Shown here one piece after another: positions 32,217 to 42,300 of a stretch of DNA of 52,155 bases. Position 1 is the stretch's first letter. Every line of letters begins with the position of its first letter. The stretch lies in contig JAFZVU010000045.1 of NCBI GenBank assembly GCA_017617655.1, positions 1 through 52,155 of the forward strand, written 5' to 3'. The notes beneath the pieces were generated by a model. The model saw nothing but the letters and a program-made list of their open reading frames with translations, ran no database searches and was not told where the DNA came from. Source of the DNA: Bacteroidales bacterium. Lineage in GTDB: Bacteria; Bacteroidota; Bacteroidia; Bacteroidales; UBA932. A program made the translations under genes and the position numbers.

Positions 32217-33080
32217 ATGTTGACAAATGTCATAATATCACTGGCGGTTTCTCTGCTCTCCATCCTTCCAGGAAATGAGCCCGTGCGCACTTACGATTTC
32301 ACAGACGCAAGCGTTTCTGCCGCGGATATTACTGGAGCAGAAGCAGCTCAGCCAGACACCGTCCTGACAGCCGAAAGAAAGTCTTTTGAAGACATGACTC
32401 CAGCCGAGTTGATGCGCTTCTACACTGTAACCGGCGCCCCCAGAGCAACTGAACCCTCCGGACCTGCAATCCGCCGCCCTGCCATCGGCATTTCCACAAA
32501 TCTTATATACGACTTAACTTACCTGCCGCATTACGGATTGACATCAATCCCGAATGTCAGCGTCGAGTACTACCCCGCCAGCGGCCACTGGACCTATGGC
32601 ATCGACATCGACTTCTCACATTGGCGCCATTACGACAGCCACCGCTTCAACCAGATCCACAACCTCACCCTCAGCACCCGCCGTTACTTCAAGAGCGCTG
32701 GAAGTATCTCCCACTCAACAAATCAAGACTATAGCTTCTACGGCCTATACCTGTCCGGCAGCATCAATGGCGCGCAGTACGGCTTGGGCTGGAACGCTAA
32801 AGGCTGGGAAGGCGAAGGTCTGGGCGCCTCCGTCGGCATAGGTTACAAGTGGGCGCTCGGCCCTCGCATGTACCTCGACCTCGGAGCCTCGGCCGGTTTC
32901 TTCTACTCGCGCTACGACCCGTTCGTCTGGGGGAACGACCCCACCGGATGGTACTACTACGACTACAGCGGAGACCCCGCCGACTTCGTCAGACGCCGCA
33001 TGTCCCTCTCGTGGTTCGGCCCCACAAGGGTATACATATCGCTGGGAATAAACCTTTTTGACAGAAACAACAAGAAGTAA
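32217..33080 (+). CDS. DUF3575 outer-membrane-type protein, first gene of fimbrial operon
   Basis: A 287-aa protein with a weak signal peptide (MLTNVIISLAVSLLSILPG), a linker, and a DUF3575 domain (about 88-287) starting IGISTNLIYDLTYLPHYGLT and ending ISLGINLFDRN. The alternation of aromatic and polar residues suggests an eight-stranded outer-membrane barrel. DUF3575 genes regularly open fimbrillin operons in Bacteroides, followed by DUF5119, as here. The role is not established; it may help assembly or anchoring. Its stop overlaps the next ATG by 1 nt. Confidence 0.87.
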   Translation: MLTNVIISLAVSLLSILPGNEPVRTYDFTDASVSAADITGAEAAQPDTVLTAERKSFEDMTPAELMRFYTVTGAPRATEPSGPAIRRPAIGISTNLIYDLTYLPHYGLTSIPNVSVEYYPASGHWTYGIDIDFSHWRHYDSHRFNQIHNLTLSTRRYFKSAGSISHSTNQDYSFYGLYLSGSINGAQYGLGWNAKGWEGEGLGASVGIGYKWALGPRMYLDLGASAGFFYSRYDPFVWGNDPTGWYYYDYSGDPADFVRRRMSLSWFGPTRVYISLGINLFDRNNKK

Positions 33081-34117
33081 TGACCAGGAAGACCCTCATA
33101 CTTGCATTGCTGACCGCGACAATAATTGCGGCTAGCAGCTGCATTGAGCCGCCTCTCCATCTGAGGCAGTCCCTGGAGGTACTGGTCAAAGTGCTTTGGA
33201 AAGTTGATGTCTACCCTGACGGTGAAAAGCCCGACGGCATAACATTATACTTCTTCCGCGAAGGTGAGTTCTACATGCAGCACACAACCTCAAATGTTGA
33301 TTCCTGCGTAGTGCAGCTGGCACCCGGCCGTTACAAGCTTTACATGATCTCGCAGAGCCCCGAGGAGTACTGGACTATGGATTTCGAAGATCTGCACGAC
33401 TTCGACAATGCCAGAGTCAGCGTCGTCGAGACGAAGAGCAGCTGGTACACCCGATCAGAAGAGGAAGTGGTAATCAACAATCCCGAAATCATGCTTGCCG
33501 GCGTTTCGCAGGAATTCGAGGTTACTGAAGACATGATATATCTCCAGAGGAAAAACGCCACCAAGGCCCCTGACAACACTTATTACTACACGATAGTAGT
33601 TCCCATCGCCCCGCAGAGCATAACCTCTCAATACTGGGTGACAATCTATTCCGACAATGCCGACGTGCTGAAAGCAGTGCGCGCCAGTACCACCGGAATG
33701 GCCCGAACCTTCTACCTCACCCAGGGCAAGACCGGAGACGATGAAGGCACCCAACTCATCACACAGTGGACTCTCACTATTGACGACGAGCAGCGCCGCG
33801 TCGGCCACCTTGACGGATATATCACCACCTTCGGTTTCCCCCGCGGAGAACTTCCAAGTTCAGACCGCGACTCCACTCTGAACGTGACCACCCTGCTGGT
33901 AGACGAAGAAACCGTCGAGAACTATGTCTTCTATGTAGGAGACAAGATCCACCTCGAAGACCCGCCTGCAGGATACCGCTATCTCTACAGGATCATATTT
34001 GGCAGCATTTTTGAACCAGCAATCCACCCGAAGAATGTTAAACCTAAAGGAACTGGTGGTTTTACAGCTGGCGTGACAGATTGGGACGAAGAAATGACAT
34101 TAGATATAGGCATTTAA
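33080..34117 (+). CDS. DUF5119 lipoprotein of the fimbrial operon
   Basis: A 345-aa protein with lipobox AASSC (C21). It contains the DUF5119 pattern: LWKVDVYPDGEKPDGITLYFF (about 40-60) and GRYKLYMISQSP, with two beta-sandwich-like halves (about 30-170 and 170-345). The arrangement recalls Mfa2/FimB anchor subunits, and in related operons this protein is thought to anchor or cap the fimbria base. It overlaps DUF3575 by 1 nt and is followed by a 49-nt AT-rich leader before the major subunit. Confidence 0.85.
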   Translation: MTRKTLILALLTATIIAASSCIEPPLHLRQSLEVLVKVLWKVDVYPDGEKPDGITLYFFREGEFYMQHTTSNVDSCVVQLAPGRYKLYMISQSPEEYWTMDFEDLHDFDNARVSVVETKSSWYTRSEEEVVINNPEIMLAGVSQEFEVTEDMIYLQRKNATKAPDNTYYYTIVVPIAPQSITSQYWVTIYSDNADVLKAVRASTTGMARTFYLTQGKTGDDEGTQLITQWTLTIDDEQRRVGHLDGYITTFGFPRGELPSSDRDSTLNVTTLLVDEETVENYVFYVGDKIHLEDPPAGYRYLYRIIFGSIFEPAIHPKNVKPKGTGGFTAGVTDWDEEMTLDIGI

Positions 34118-34166
34118 AATTGCATATAATTAACCTAACAATAATCAACAAATTCATTAAAGCTTT

Positions 34167-35396
34167 ATGAAAAAATTAATGATCTTCGCAGCAATTGCTG
34201 CACTGACCTTGGCCTCATGCGCCAAGATCGAGAACTCAGCTCCCACCAAGGAGACTGCGGTTCCTATCGGTTTCACCAACTACGCGCCCAAGCAATTAAC
34301 TAAGGCGAACGACACTTATGCACCCAGCACAGAACTCATCGCTTCCAAGCAATTTGCTGTTTACTCTTATGCAACCACTAATGGAACTGAATTTGCCACA
34401 AGTTCACTTAGTGCACTTGGCACCAAGTTCATGGATCGCGTTGCTGTTACGTTTACTGATAACAATGACAACGGTGCTAATAACGATTATTCACCGCGTC
34501 GTTACTGGCCTTCAGGTGATACACCAGACTGGCTTACTTTCTGGGCTTACTACCCTGTAGAATCTTCTGCCGGAATTGCCACAAACCCTACCAATGGCAT
34601 CAATTATACAGCACCTACCGGATCCAATGGCCTTGGTTCTTTCGTCTTCACTGCTGCTTCAACACCAGCAACAATGGTTGACTTTATGGTTGCAGATGTT
34701 GTAAATGACAAGATTTACGGCACCACTTCTGGCGAACATATAGCCGTTAATGGAGAAGTACCTTTTACATTTAGACACCAGCTCGCCAAGATTCGTTGCC
34801 AGTTCAAGACAGACCTCGATCCTGCAACAGATGCAACAACCAAAGTAGTCTTGACAAGTGCCGAGCTTCAGAAAGTTAATACCGTCGGTACGCTCTCTGC
34901 TACTTATAATGTTTCTGCATCGCCCGCCACTCAAACATCTTGGGGTAGTCAAGGCACACCAAGCACTTACGCAGTCACTATCGGTGGAAGTGCCATTGAT
35001 AATAATGTTCTTACAACTACCCTTGTAGGTGGTGAAAACGCGGACCTCTTTTTGATGATTCCTCAAGAGACGTTAGTTAACACAGACGCTAATGCCCAGA
35101 AACTCGTTATCACTTGGGATGTAAAAACTTTTGATTCAAGCACTAATGCCAATGCAGCCACTGCGGCTACTGCCACTACAGTCGGAAATGATGGTCTTCT
35201 TTCAATAACTCACAACAGTGCCGTCCTCTTCCTTGATGATGTTACCGTAAAGGATGGCGACACAACTAAATCTAACGACTGGGCTAAAAACCAGTTTACA
35301 ACCTATGCAATCACAATCGGTCCGAAGCCTATCCTCTTCACCGCAACAGTTCAACCTTGGGATAGCGAAACAACTGGTACTATCAACGTACAATAA
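34167..35396 (+). CDS. Fimbrillin-family protein, probable major subunit
   Basis: A 409-aa protein with lipobox LASC (C18) and a T-K-A site (45-47, after PKQL), where the arginine/lysine-specific protease that matures Mfa1/FimA-type pilins would cut before polymerisation by donor-strand exchange. Typical fimbrillin features follow: RRYWPSGDTPDWLTFWAYYP (about 111-130), DFMVADVVNDK, and VPFTFRHQLAKIRCQFK. It is visibly more AT-rich than its neighbours, with many simple TCT/ACT codons, a common sign of a highly expressed or diversifying surface protein. A stem-loop just downstream (35413-35436) may raise its level over later genes. 'Major' is inferred from position and leader. Confidence 0.85.
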   Translation: MKKLMIFAAIAALTLASCAKIENSAPTKETAVPIGFTNYAPKQLTKANDTYAPSTELIASKQFAVYSYATTNGTEFATSSLSALGTKFMDRVAVTFTDNNDNGANNDYSPRRYWPSGDTPDWLTFWAYYPVESSAGIATNPTNGINYTAPTGSNGLGSFVFTAASTPATMVDFMVADVVNDKIYGTTSGEHIAVNGEVPFTFRHQLAKIRCQFKTDLDPATDATTKVVLTSAELQKVNTVGTLSATYNVSASPATQTSWGSQGTPSTYAVTIGGSAIDNNVLTTTLVGGENADLFLMIPQETLVNTDANAQKLVITWDVKTFDSSTNANAATAATATTVGNDGLLSITHNSAVLFLDDVTVKDGDTTKSNDWAKNQFTTYAITIGPKPILFTATVQPWDSETTGTINVQ

Positions 35397-35412
35397 CATT
35401 TTTTTTATAGCT

Positions 35413-35436
35413 CAGACGGGCCTGACCGCCCGTCTG
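35413..35436 (+). terminator. Intra-operon stem-loop after the probable major fimbrillin
   Basis: A perfect 9-bp GC-rich stem CAGACGGGC / GCCCGTCTG with loop CTGACC. It is preceded, not followed, by a T-run (35399-35406), so it is not a classic full terminator. It could act as a partial stop or as a 3' stabiliser that raises major-subunit mRNA relative to the four downstream genes. Confidence 0.6.
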
Positions 35437-35446
35437 GGTACTACTA

Positions 35447-36550
35447 ATGAAGATCCTTGCCTCACATAGGAATTTGAATCTCAGGATGGCAATCCAGCCG
35501 CTCTGCATTGCCTTGCTGGTGCTGGCAGTGCTTGCCTTCATTCCTTCGTGCAACAAGATCGACAATCCCAGCCCCGGAGATGACGGCTGGACAGAGCTTG
35601 GCGGCGACCGCCCTGTCATTTTCAATTCGAGCCTTGCTACCCCAGCCACGAAAACGACACCAGAACCAGAAACTCTTCCTGACAACACCACTTTCGGTGT
35701 ATTCGCTTTCTATCAGGAAGGTACTCCAAGCAGTGCGGGAAAATGGAATAACAACCGAACTCCGAACTTCATGTTCAATCAGGCGGTTGAATTCAGACTG
35801 CCTGATCAATATACCTACACACCTCTCAGATACTGGCCAAGCAACGAGTATAACACCATATCCTTCTGGGCTTACTGCCCTTATAAAGTCACTCCTGACT
35901 TGCTTGTCTATAATTCTGCAAATACTTACACCAGCACCTCGAAGAGAATCCCGGACATCCGGTTCACCTCTGACGGGCATACCGACCTCATGGTATCGAA
36001 TCTGGTCACCAATCAAAAATACAGCTCCAACAACGGCATCGTGCCGCTGACCTTCAACCACGTCCTGTCGAAGATTGATATCAAAGCAGAGAAAGTCGAT
36101 TCAGATGATAATTTCACTGTAACGCTGACAGCAGTGAGTCTCAAAGGTTTATACGGTACAGCCATACTCAGGAATCAAAGTGGAAACTGGGAATACAGCG
36201 GCTCAAGGCAGGAAGTCTGGAGAGCTACCCCGACTCCGAGTCCCGAGCTTTCTCATGGAACATCCACGGATATTGGAAGCGCTATCCTTATCCCTCAGGA
36301 CCTCAGCGACGATGCATCCAGGCTGCAAGTCGAGTTTAGCGTTTCGTACACCGATGGAGGTACCCCCCATTCGTACTCCACAGTACGTGAAGCTTATCTG
36401 AGAGATGTTTTTTATAGTATCGGCGGTGGAACTTGGACCAAGAACTCCCACTATGTTGTGACAATTAAGATAACCCCCGGCAACCCTATCCAATTCACCG
36501 TCACCTGGGACACCTGGGGCGCGGACCATAACTATCACCTTTCAAGTTAG
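35447..36550 (+). CDS. Fimbrillin-family minor subunit (lipoprotein)
   Basis: A 367-aa protein with a long n-region then lipobox FIPSC (C35). An alternative start at M14 (35486) would give a standard signal peptide and is equally likely. A T-K-T site (68-70) sits at the expected maturation position. The core shows PLRYWPSNEYNTISFWAYCP and VPLTFNHVLSKIDIKAEK, the same blocks as the upstream fimbrillin. It is followed after 1 nt by the next fimbrillin gene. Probably an accessory or tip-proximal pilin. Confidence 0.82.
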   Translation: MKILASHRNLNLRMAIQPLCIALLVLAVLAFIPSCNKIDNPSPGDDGWTELGGDRPVIFNSSLATPATKTTPEPETLPDNTTFGVFAFYQEGTPSSAGKWNNNRTPNFMFNQAVEFRLPDQYTYTPLRYWPSNEYNTISFWAYCPYKVTPDLLVYNSANTYTSTSKRIPDIRFTSDGHTDLMVSNLVTNQKYSSNNGIVPLTFNHVLSKIDIKAEKVDSDDNFTVTLTAVSLKGLYGTAILRNQSGNWEYSGSRQEVWRATPTPSPELSHGTSTDIGSAILIPQDLSDDASRLQVEFSVSYTDGGTPHSYSTVREAYLRDVFYSIGGGTWTKNSHYVVTIKITPGNPIQFTVTWDTWGADHNYHLSS

Positions 36551-36551
36551 G

Positions 36552-37598
36552 ATGAAACTTTGGCATATCATATCACTCTGGATCGCCTCCGCAGTTCTCA
36601 TCAGCTGCGGAAAGGACCATTTTGTTGATACGGACGGAACTCCGATGCCAATCAGTTTCTCCGCCGGCGTATCTGCCACGTCCAAAGCCATCAAGCCGGA
36701 CGATCCTACCGTCCTCCTGACCGTTGGCAATGAAGTCAGCATTTTCGGCACCAGAATAGATGCCGGTTTGCCTGAGACAGTCTTCTCCAACCGAGATCTT
36801 AAATGTGATGCCGTACCCAATCCGTCCACGCCGTCTGATCCGCTCAGCAGTTCTTGGAGCTATTCTCCGGTCGAATACTGGAAAGACAACGGAGACTATT
36901 ACTTCTCAGCCGTTTATCCGTTCAACCAGGATATCGTCATTGACAACACATATAAACTTAATGTGAGTTATCAGGCTGGTAACAACACAGATATGATGGT
37001 TGCCAGAGCATACCGGGATGCTTCCTTAAGCAAAGACCCGGTGAACCTGACGTTCAAGCACACAACCGCAGCCGTACGTTTCCTGTTCGGCAAATCATCC
37101 GCTTCTGATGCAGACCAGTATCAGCTGACATCCTTCCGACTTGAAAATTTCATTCCTTCAGGCAGTTTCTCGATGTTGACCCAGGTTTCTGGAAATCCGA
37201 CTATCAATTCCAGTGACTGGACAGTCAGCAATACATACATCACTCTGTTCCCCTGGACTGCAGACACGCCTTCAGACCGTAAGACTATCACCCACCCCAC
37301 TTCAGTAAACGATCCGGCTGGATATACTCCCATGGGCTGGTACTACATGGTTCCCCAAACACTTTCAACAAATGCCTCGGTACGTTTTTCTGTTTCTTAC
37401 AACGGAGGAACACCTGTTGAGACTGTCCTCAATCTCTACGGAGCAACCGACCAAACCAGCGAATCCGGAACCTCATGGGCTCCAAACCAAGTTTACAACT
37501 ATTTCATAACACTCAACCAGAGCGGTGTTGACCTTACCGTAAGAGCAATCCCCTGGGATGAGGTGAAGGTAACCACAGACGATTTTAACTTCGAATGA
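36552..37598 (+). CDS. Fimbrillin-family minor subunit (lipoprotein)
   Basis: A 348-aa protein with lipobox VLISC (C19) and an S-K-A site (44-46). The fimbrillin blocks are VEYWKDNGDYYFSAVYPFN and VNLTFKHTTAAVRFLFGK, followed by LTSFRLENFIPSG. The C-terminal half ends in VRAIPWDEVKVTTDDFNFE, the usual final strand (W-D) of the fold. It overlaps the next gene by 4 nt (ATGA). Three consecutive, divergent fimbrillins suggest a fimbria with several accessory pilins. Confidence 0.82.
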   Translation: MKLWHIISLWIASAVLISCGKDHFVDTDGTPMPISFSAGVSATSKAIKPDDPTVLLTVGNEVSIFGTRIDAGLPETVFSNRDLKCDAVPNPSTPSDPLSSSWSYSPVEYWKDNGDYYFSAVYPFNQDIVIDNTYKLNVSYQAGNNTDMMVARAYRDASLSKDPVNLTFKHTTAAVRFLFGKSSASDADQYQLTSFRLENFIPSGSFSMLTQVSGNPTINSSDWTVSNTYITLFPWTADTPSDRKTITHPTSVNDPAGYTPMGWYYMVPQTLSTNASVRFSVSYNGGTPVETVLNLYGATDQTSESGTSWAPNQVYNYFITLNQSGVDLTVRAIPWDEVKVTTDDFNFE

Positions 37599-39346
37599 TG
37601 ACGATGAGAAAGGCCTCGTTCATATTGATTCTGCTTTGTTTCCTGACAGCCTGGTCCTGCCACAAGGAGGTAGTGCCTGGTGCTGAAGATATAGGGTCCG
37701 GCACTGGCAGTATTGAGCTGAGGTTGGACTCTGGCAAAGCCATCAACCTCCAGACAAAAGCCACCAACCTTGAAGAGGGGCTGGAGTATAATAATGCTCT
37801 GGTCATATTGGTCAATAACAGCGGCAATGTCGTTGGCAAACAATTTATAGAAGAAGCTTCGTCTGTCACGGAAGACGTCGTCCATTTTAACGGCCTGCTG
37901 CCCGGGAACTACCAAGTCTATGCATACGCAAATATTGATGCCACGGCATGGCAACGAAGTGAAACAATAGCATCTCAGGAAAAGGACCTTGCGATAGGAA
38001 CATCTTTCTCGACTTTTGTAGACCGCGAACTCGCATCTCTCACGGGCACGGACGTGCCATCCGATCCGACCACATCCATGCTTCTTACCGGGCATAAGGA
38101 GATCGCTGTCGGACTTGCAAGGGTCACCGAAACTCTGGACTTTCTGCGTCCGGTAGTACGCTTCAAAGTCACAGTCCGAAACCACACCAAGTTTCCCGTA
38201 ACAGTCAATGAACTCAGATTCAGTTCTTTCAATCCCGATAAAGCCTACCTGCTGGACCACCGGAATGCTTCAGGCGTACCCTCTGTCCCGGCCGGTGTAA
38301 CATACAGGGAGATGCCCGCATTTGACACTTCTGCCGGAGATGAAAATTCAGTTGCCATGGAGGCCGAGGAGGTCATTTACCAGAGGCTGATGTACGAAAA
38401 TGCATATCCGGGTACATACAAGATATATGCTACCCTCTCACTTGACCGTTCTTCTGTAGAAATGAGTACCATTCAGCTCAGTCTTGGAGGCCATCCCTTC
38501 GGACTCATCGACTATGCCACCTTGAATGCGATGGAAAAAGGAGATCGTGCCAAAGTACTTCTAATCAATCCACGTACTACCACCCGTTCAGGGCGTCTCT
38601 ATTACGGAATCGGAGACACAGGCATTGCCTGGGAGAGCTGCGGATATGATTCATACTCTAAGTTTTTATCTAGGGCCCTAGACATATACAACGAGGAGCC
38701 TGAGCACGTATACACAGGTTTCACTTTTACTGGATACCAAAATAACAAATCAGGACTAGCTGGATGGACCGGCAATAGTGGCGATCAAGTATACAAAGGA
38801 AATACCTTTAACTATACCGGGGCCAGGAACCGCTATTTCTTGTCTCTGTCAAATCATGGTAATTATTTCTCTATTGACGGGTTGTCCACCAATGCGCCAG
38901 CACAAACATCTATACCAAAAGTTAGGATTGCCGATGGAATCAAACCTTCCGGCCGTTTTCCCAACGACTTGCCAGTCAGTTATATGGTTCAATTCGTTAA
39001 TGACGATTCCAGCGATAGCGATTACGGAAAATATCTTAAATCTGACTGCTTGTATAATGCCAATAGCGAAGCGAATGCGACGCCATGCAAAGTCTCATGG
39101 GAAGACTATGGCGAATCCCAACATGATCATCAGTTCATCCTTTTCGGCACATCCATAACTGGAGGTCCTATGAAGCGCATCCTCAAAGAGAACAACAAGG
39201 AAGTACCACTTACATACATGGCTCGCAACGAGGAGATCAACGTCATAATTAATGTATACTACTCCGACAAGTCCGGAGAGCTGAACTTCGTTGTGGACAA
39301 TTCTACATGGAAAACAGCCACAACATCCACACATACATTCAATTGA
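37595..39346 (+). CDS. FimB/Mfa2-like fimbrial lipoprotein with extended C-terminus
   Basis: A 583-aa protein with lipobox TAWSC (C22) and a T-K-A site (54-56). The first 330 residues resemble Mfa2/FimB-type subunits: GSIELRLDSG, then NALVILVNNSGNVVG, then LLPGNYQVYAYANIDA. The remaining 250 residues (from about TTTRSGRLYYGIGDTG) are unfamiliar, rich in Asn/Tyr/Gly, and could form a lectin-like or adhesive domain. It is tightly coupled to the genes on both sides (4-nt overlap and 7-nt gap). It may be a tip or anchor component; the family placement is moderate. Confidence 0.65.
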   Translation: MMTMRKASFILILLCFLTAWSCHKEVVPGAEDIGSGTGSIELRLDSGKAINLQTKATNLEEGLEYNNALVILVNNSGNVVGKQFIEEASSVTEDVVHFNGLLPGNYQVYAYANIDATAWQRSETIASQEKDLAIGTSFSTFVDRELASLTGTDVPSDPTTSMLLTGHKEIAVGLARVTETLDFLRPVVRFKVTVRNHTKFPVTVNELRFSSFNPDKAYLLDHRNASGVPSVPAGVTYREMPAFDTSAGDENSVAMEAEEVIYQRLMYENAYPGTYKIYATLSLDRSSVEMSTIQLSLGGHPFGLIDYATLNAMEKGDRAKVLLINPRTTTRSGRLYYGIGDTGIAWESCGYDSYSKFLSRALDIYNEEPEHVYTGFTFTGYQNNKSGLAGWTGNSGDQVYKGNTFNYTGARNRYFLSLSNHGNYFSIDGLSTNAPAQTSIPKVRIADGIKPSGRFPNDLPVSYMVQFVNDDSSDSDYGKYLKSDCLYNANSEANATPCKVSWEDYGESQHDHQFILFGTSITGGPMKRILKENNKEVPLTYMARNEEINVIINVYYSDKSGELNFVVDNSTWKTATTSTHTFN

Positions 39347-39353
39347 TTTAGTA

Positions 39354-42300
39354 ATGAAGAAACACCTTTCCATATTCACCAGTTTGCTCAGTGTAGCCCT
39401 TCTTGCATGCAGCTGCTTGATGGATGAACTGCATCAGCCCCGCAACAGCAATGATGGAGAATTGGTTGACTGCGTTATCTCTTTCGGCTCACCCGAGGGA
39501 GCGACGGTCGATGTCGACACCAAAAGCGAACTCGGCATCGTACGTGAAAGCAATGTGTTCAACATCTACTTGATGGTATTCGAGGGCAATGCTCCTGGCA
39601 GTAATAAGATTTACGGCAGATACTTCGACGGAAGGAACCTGAACGCCACTTCCGAATCCAACTATTGGACTGTAACAAACATGGCTAACAAGGACAGCAA
39701 TCCAACATCCGGCAAACTCCATATCAAAGCTCCCAGCAAGACTGGCTGTACCATTGTGGCCGTGGCCAATATGAACCCCAACGACCTTGACGTTTCAGCC
39801 GGTCTGCTTTCTACTATCCAGACCTTCGGTGAACTTCAGAATGTCGTAGCCAGCCAGGTCCGCAGCGAAATAGCGGCCAACTCAGGTTTCTTCCTGATGA
39901 CCGGACAGGTAGACGGAGTCACCATCAGCGACAACACCTCGGACCCCGGCCACATCAGCACAAAAACCTTAACGCTGAAGCGCCTTTACGCCAAGGTAAC
40001 CTTCAATGTTCGTGTAGCCAAAAATCCAGGAGGGGGTCCTAATTCACTGCTACGCGATTTTGATCCCTATACCTGGCAAGTTGTCAACGTCCCCTCATGC
40101 GCCTATCTGCTGGAAAGGGCAAATGATGATGCAGCTGATACTCCAGCAGAGCTTTTTTCAACAGATGAACTTGGATTCGAGACAGAGACACAGACAAAAG
40201 ATAACAATGACTTCTACAGCGACGGAGTGACCAAGGTTTCAATCCACAGTTTCTCTTTCTACATGATGGAGAACCGCCATGCTCCCAAATCGGGTATTTC
40301 TTCATACGCAGACCGTGAAAAACGTAAAAAAGACGCATCTGGAAGAAATGGGGATTATGAATACACAGATCCCTTGTCAGCATACGTAGTCATCACAGGA
40401 AAGCTGGTGATGGGCACCTCTGCTTCCGGGAATGCGAATGCCACGCTGGATGCCAATGTCCGATATGAAATACATCTCGGAGATTTCACGTCCAATGTTG
40501 CGAACTTCAATACGGAGAGGAACCACAATTATGTCTACAACATTTACATTGGAGGAGCCGAAGACATCAAGGCCGAAGTGGAGACTGGCGTAGAACGGGA
40601 ACCGGGAGCTACAGGTCGCGTAGTCGTTGCACTCGAACAGGTCTTTGACAGCGACTGCCATTACAGTACACAGGTCATTTCGTTCCATGCAAAATATATG
40701 GATCCGGTCAACATAAGCTGGTACGTCGAAACGCCTTTCAATCCGGACGGTGTCGGCGGAACGGATGTCCAGGAGGGCAGAGCTACAATGGAACAGATAG
40801 ACTACAAGTGGGTAGAGTTCTTTGTAAATGAGAAAGATGCCAACGGCAGCTACTATTCCGACAGGCGTGCGGTTTACAAACCTCACGATTACGATTTCAG
40901 GGATATCGATGGAAATGTCATTCCTCCTGGAGACAAGCGAAGGACGATGTATGTTGATGAACTAGTCACATACCTGAAAACCCAGAAACAGAACTATGAT
41001 GCTCATGTGGCCGATCAATCACAGCCACTAAGCGATTTCGACACCGATAGTGGTACCGACGGGCCGAAGATATCAGTAACTGCCTTCATCAATGAGTACT
41101 ACTATACAAAGAACCCTATTTCAAACGAGTATGACCCTACTCTCTGGAAAACGGTAGTGAACCACCCGATGCGCCGTATGCACATCCTCGCCTCATCGGC
41201 CAGGTCTGCCGACAAGGAGAGTTCGGTGATCGGATCATCTTTCACCCTTCAGCAGCGCTCAATTCAAAGCATTTATGCAGTCCATGAAGTAGCGGGCCTG
41301 CAATCCGCCTGGGGTATGGAATTCACCGATGACGAGCGAGAAACAGGAGCTTCTTCATATTGGAAAAACAAAAGTTTGGAGGACTGTGGCAACACAAGCG
41401 CCACGAATGGCCGACTGAACTCTATGAAGATTTGGGGAATATTGAATCCAGACGGAAGCGAGAATATGATTGGAGAAAGGTGGGACAAGTATCTTAACCT
41501 TCGCGGCACCAATGAGACATCCCAACTTGTCTCTGACTACAATTATCTTCGTTACAGCTGCCTCTCCCGCAACCGGGACAATAATGGCAACGAAATTATC
41601 GATCCGGACGAAATACGCTGGTATATGGCTTCAGACATCCAGCTGATTGGAGTTTTTCTGGGTGCATATGGCATCGAAGGTGACGCCCGCCTCTACCAAA
41701 GAAGCGCTTCAGACCAAGCTAGCAGCGACAAAGATAAATGGCGCCAGCACATCATCGCCAGCAACCGTTACATTTATACTCCCCAGCAACAGCCAGACTG
41801 GAACAACAGTAATAAATATCCCCGAATCGTATGGGCTGAGGAAGGTGTAAACGGTAGTAATTACAATTATTCCGGTGATGACCAGACCACCAAATTCAGC
41901 ACCCGTTGTCTGCGAAACCTTGGTTATTATCTCGATGGAGGACAAAGAAAAGACATCACGCTGGCTGATGACCCTGAGGTTGAACCCAATCCATATATGC
42001 TTGTAACCAGAAAGCATCTCGAGGAAAACGGTACTATCACTTCTCCGTATACCGGCCAATACGATAATCGTACATTCTACGAATTTGATTGCTCCAGGAT
42101 CAATCAGGCTTCTATCCGCGAATCTGTGGACCATGAACTCATCGGCCATGACGAGCACAGTAAGATGGCCTGTCTGGCAAAAGGATTTGTTACCCTTCCT
42201 GCTATCAGTACTGGCAATCTTAACAATTACACTTCCTATACATTTAATGGAAGGACCTACAATTTGAAGAGAATCAACGAGCTTAACTCCTATCTGGACG

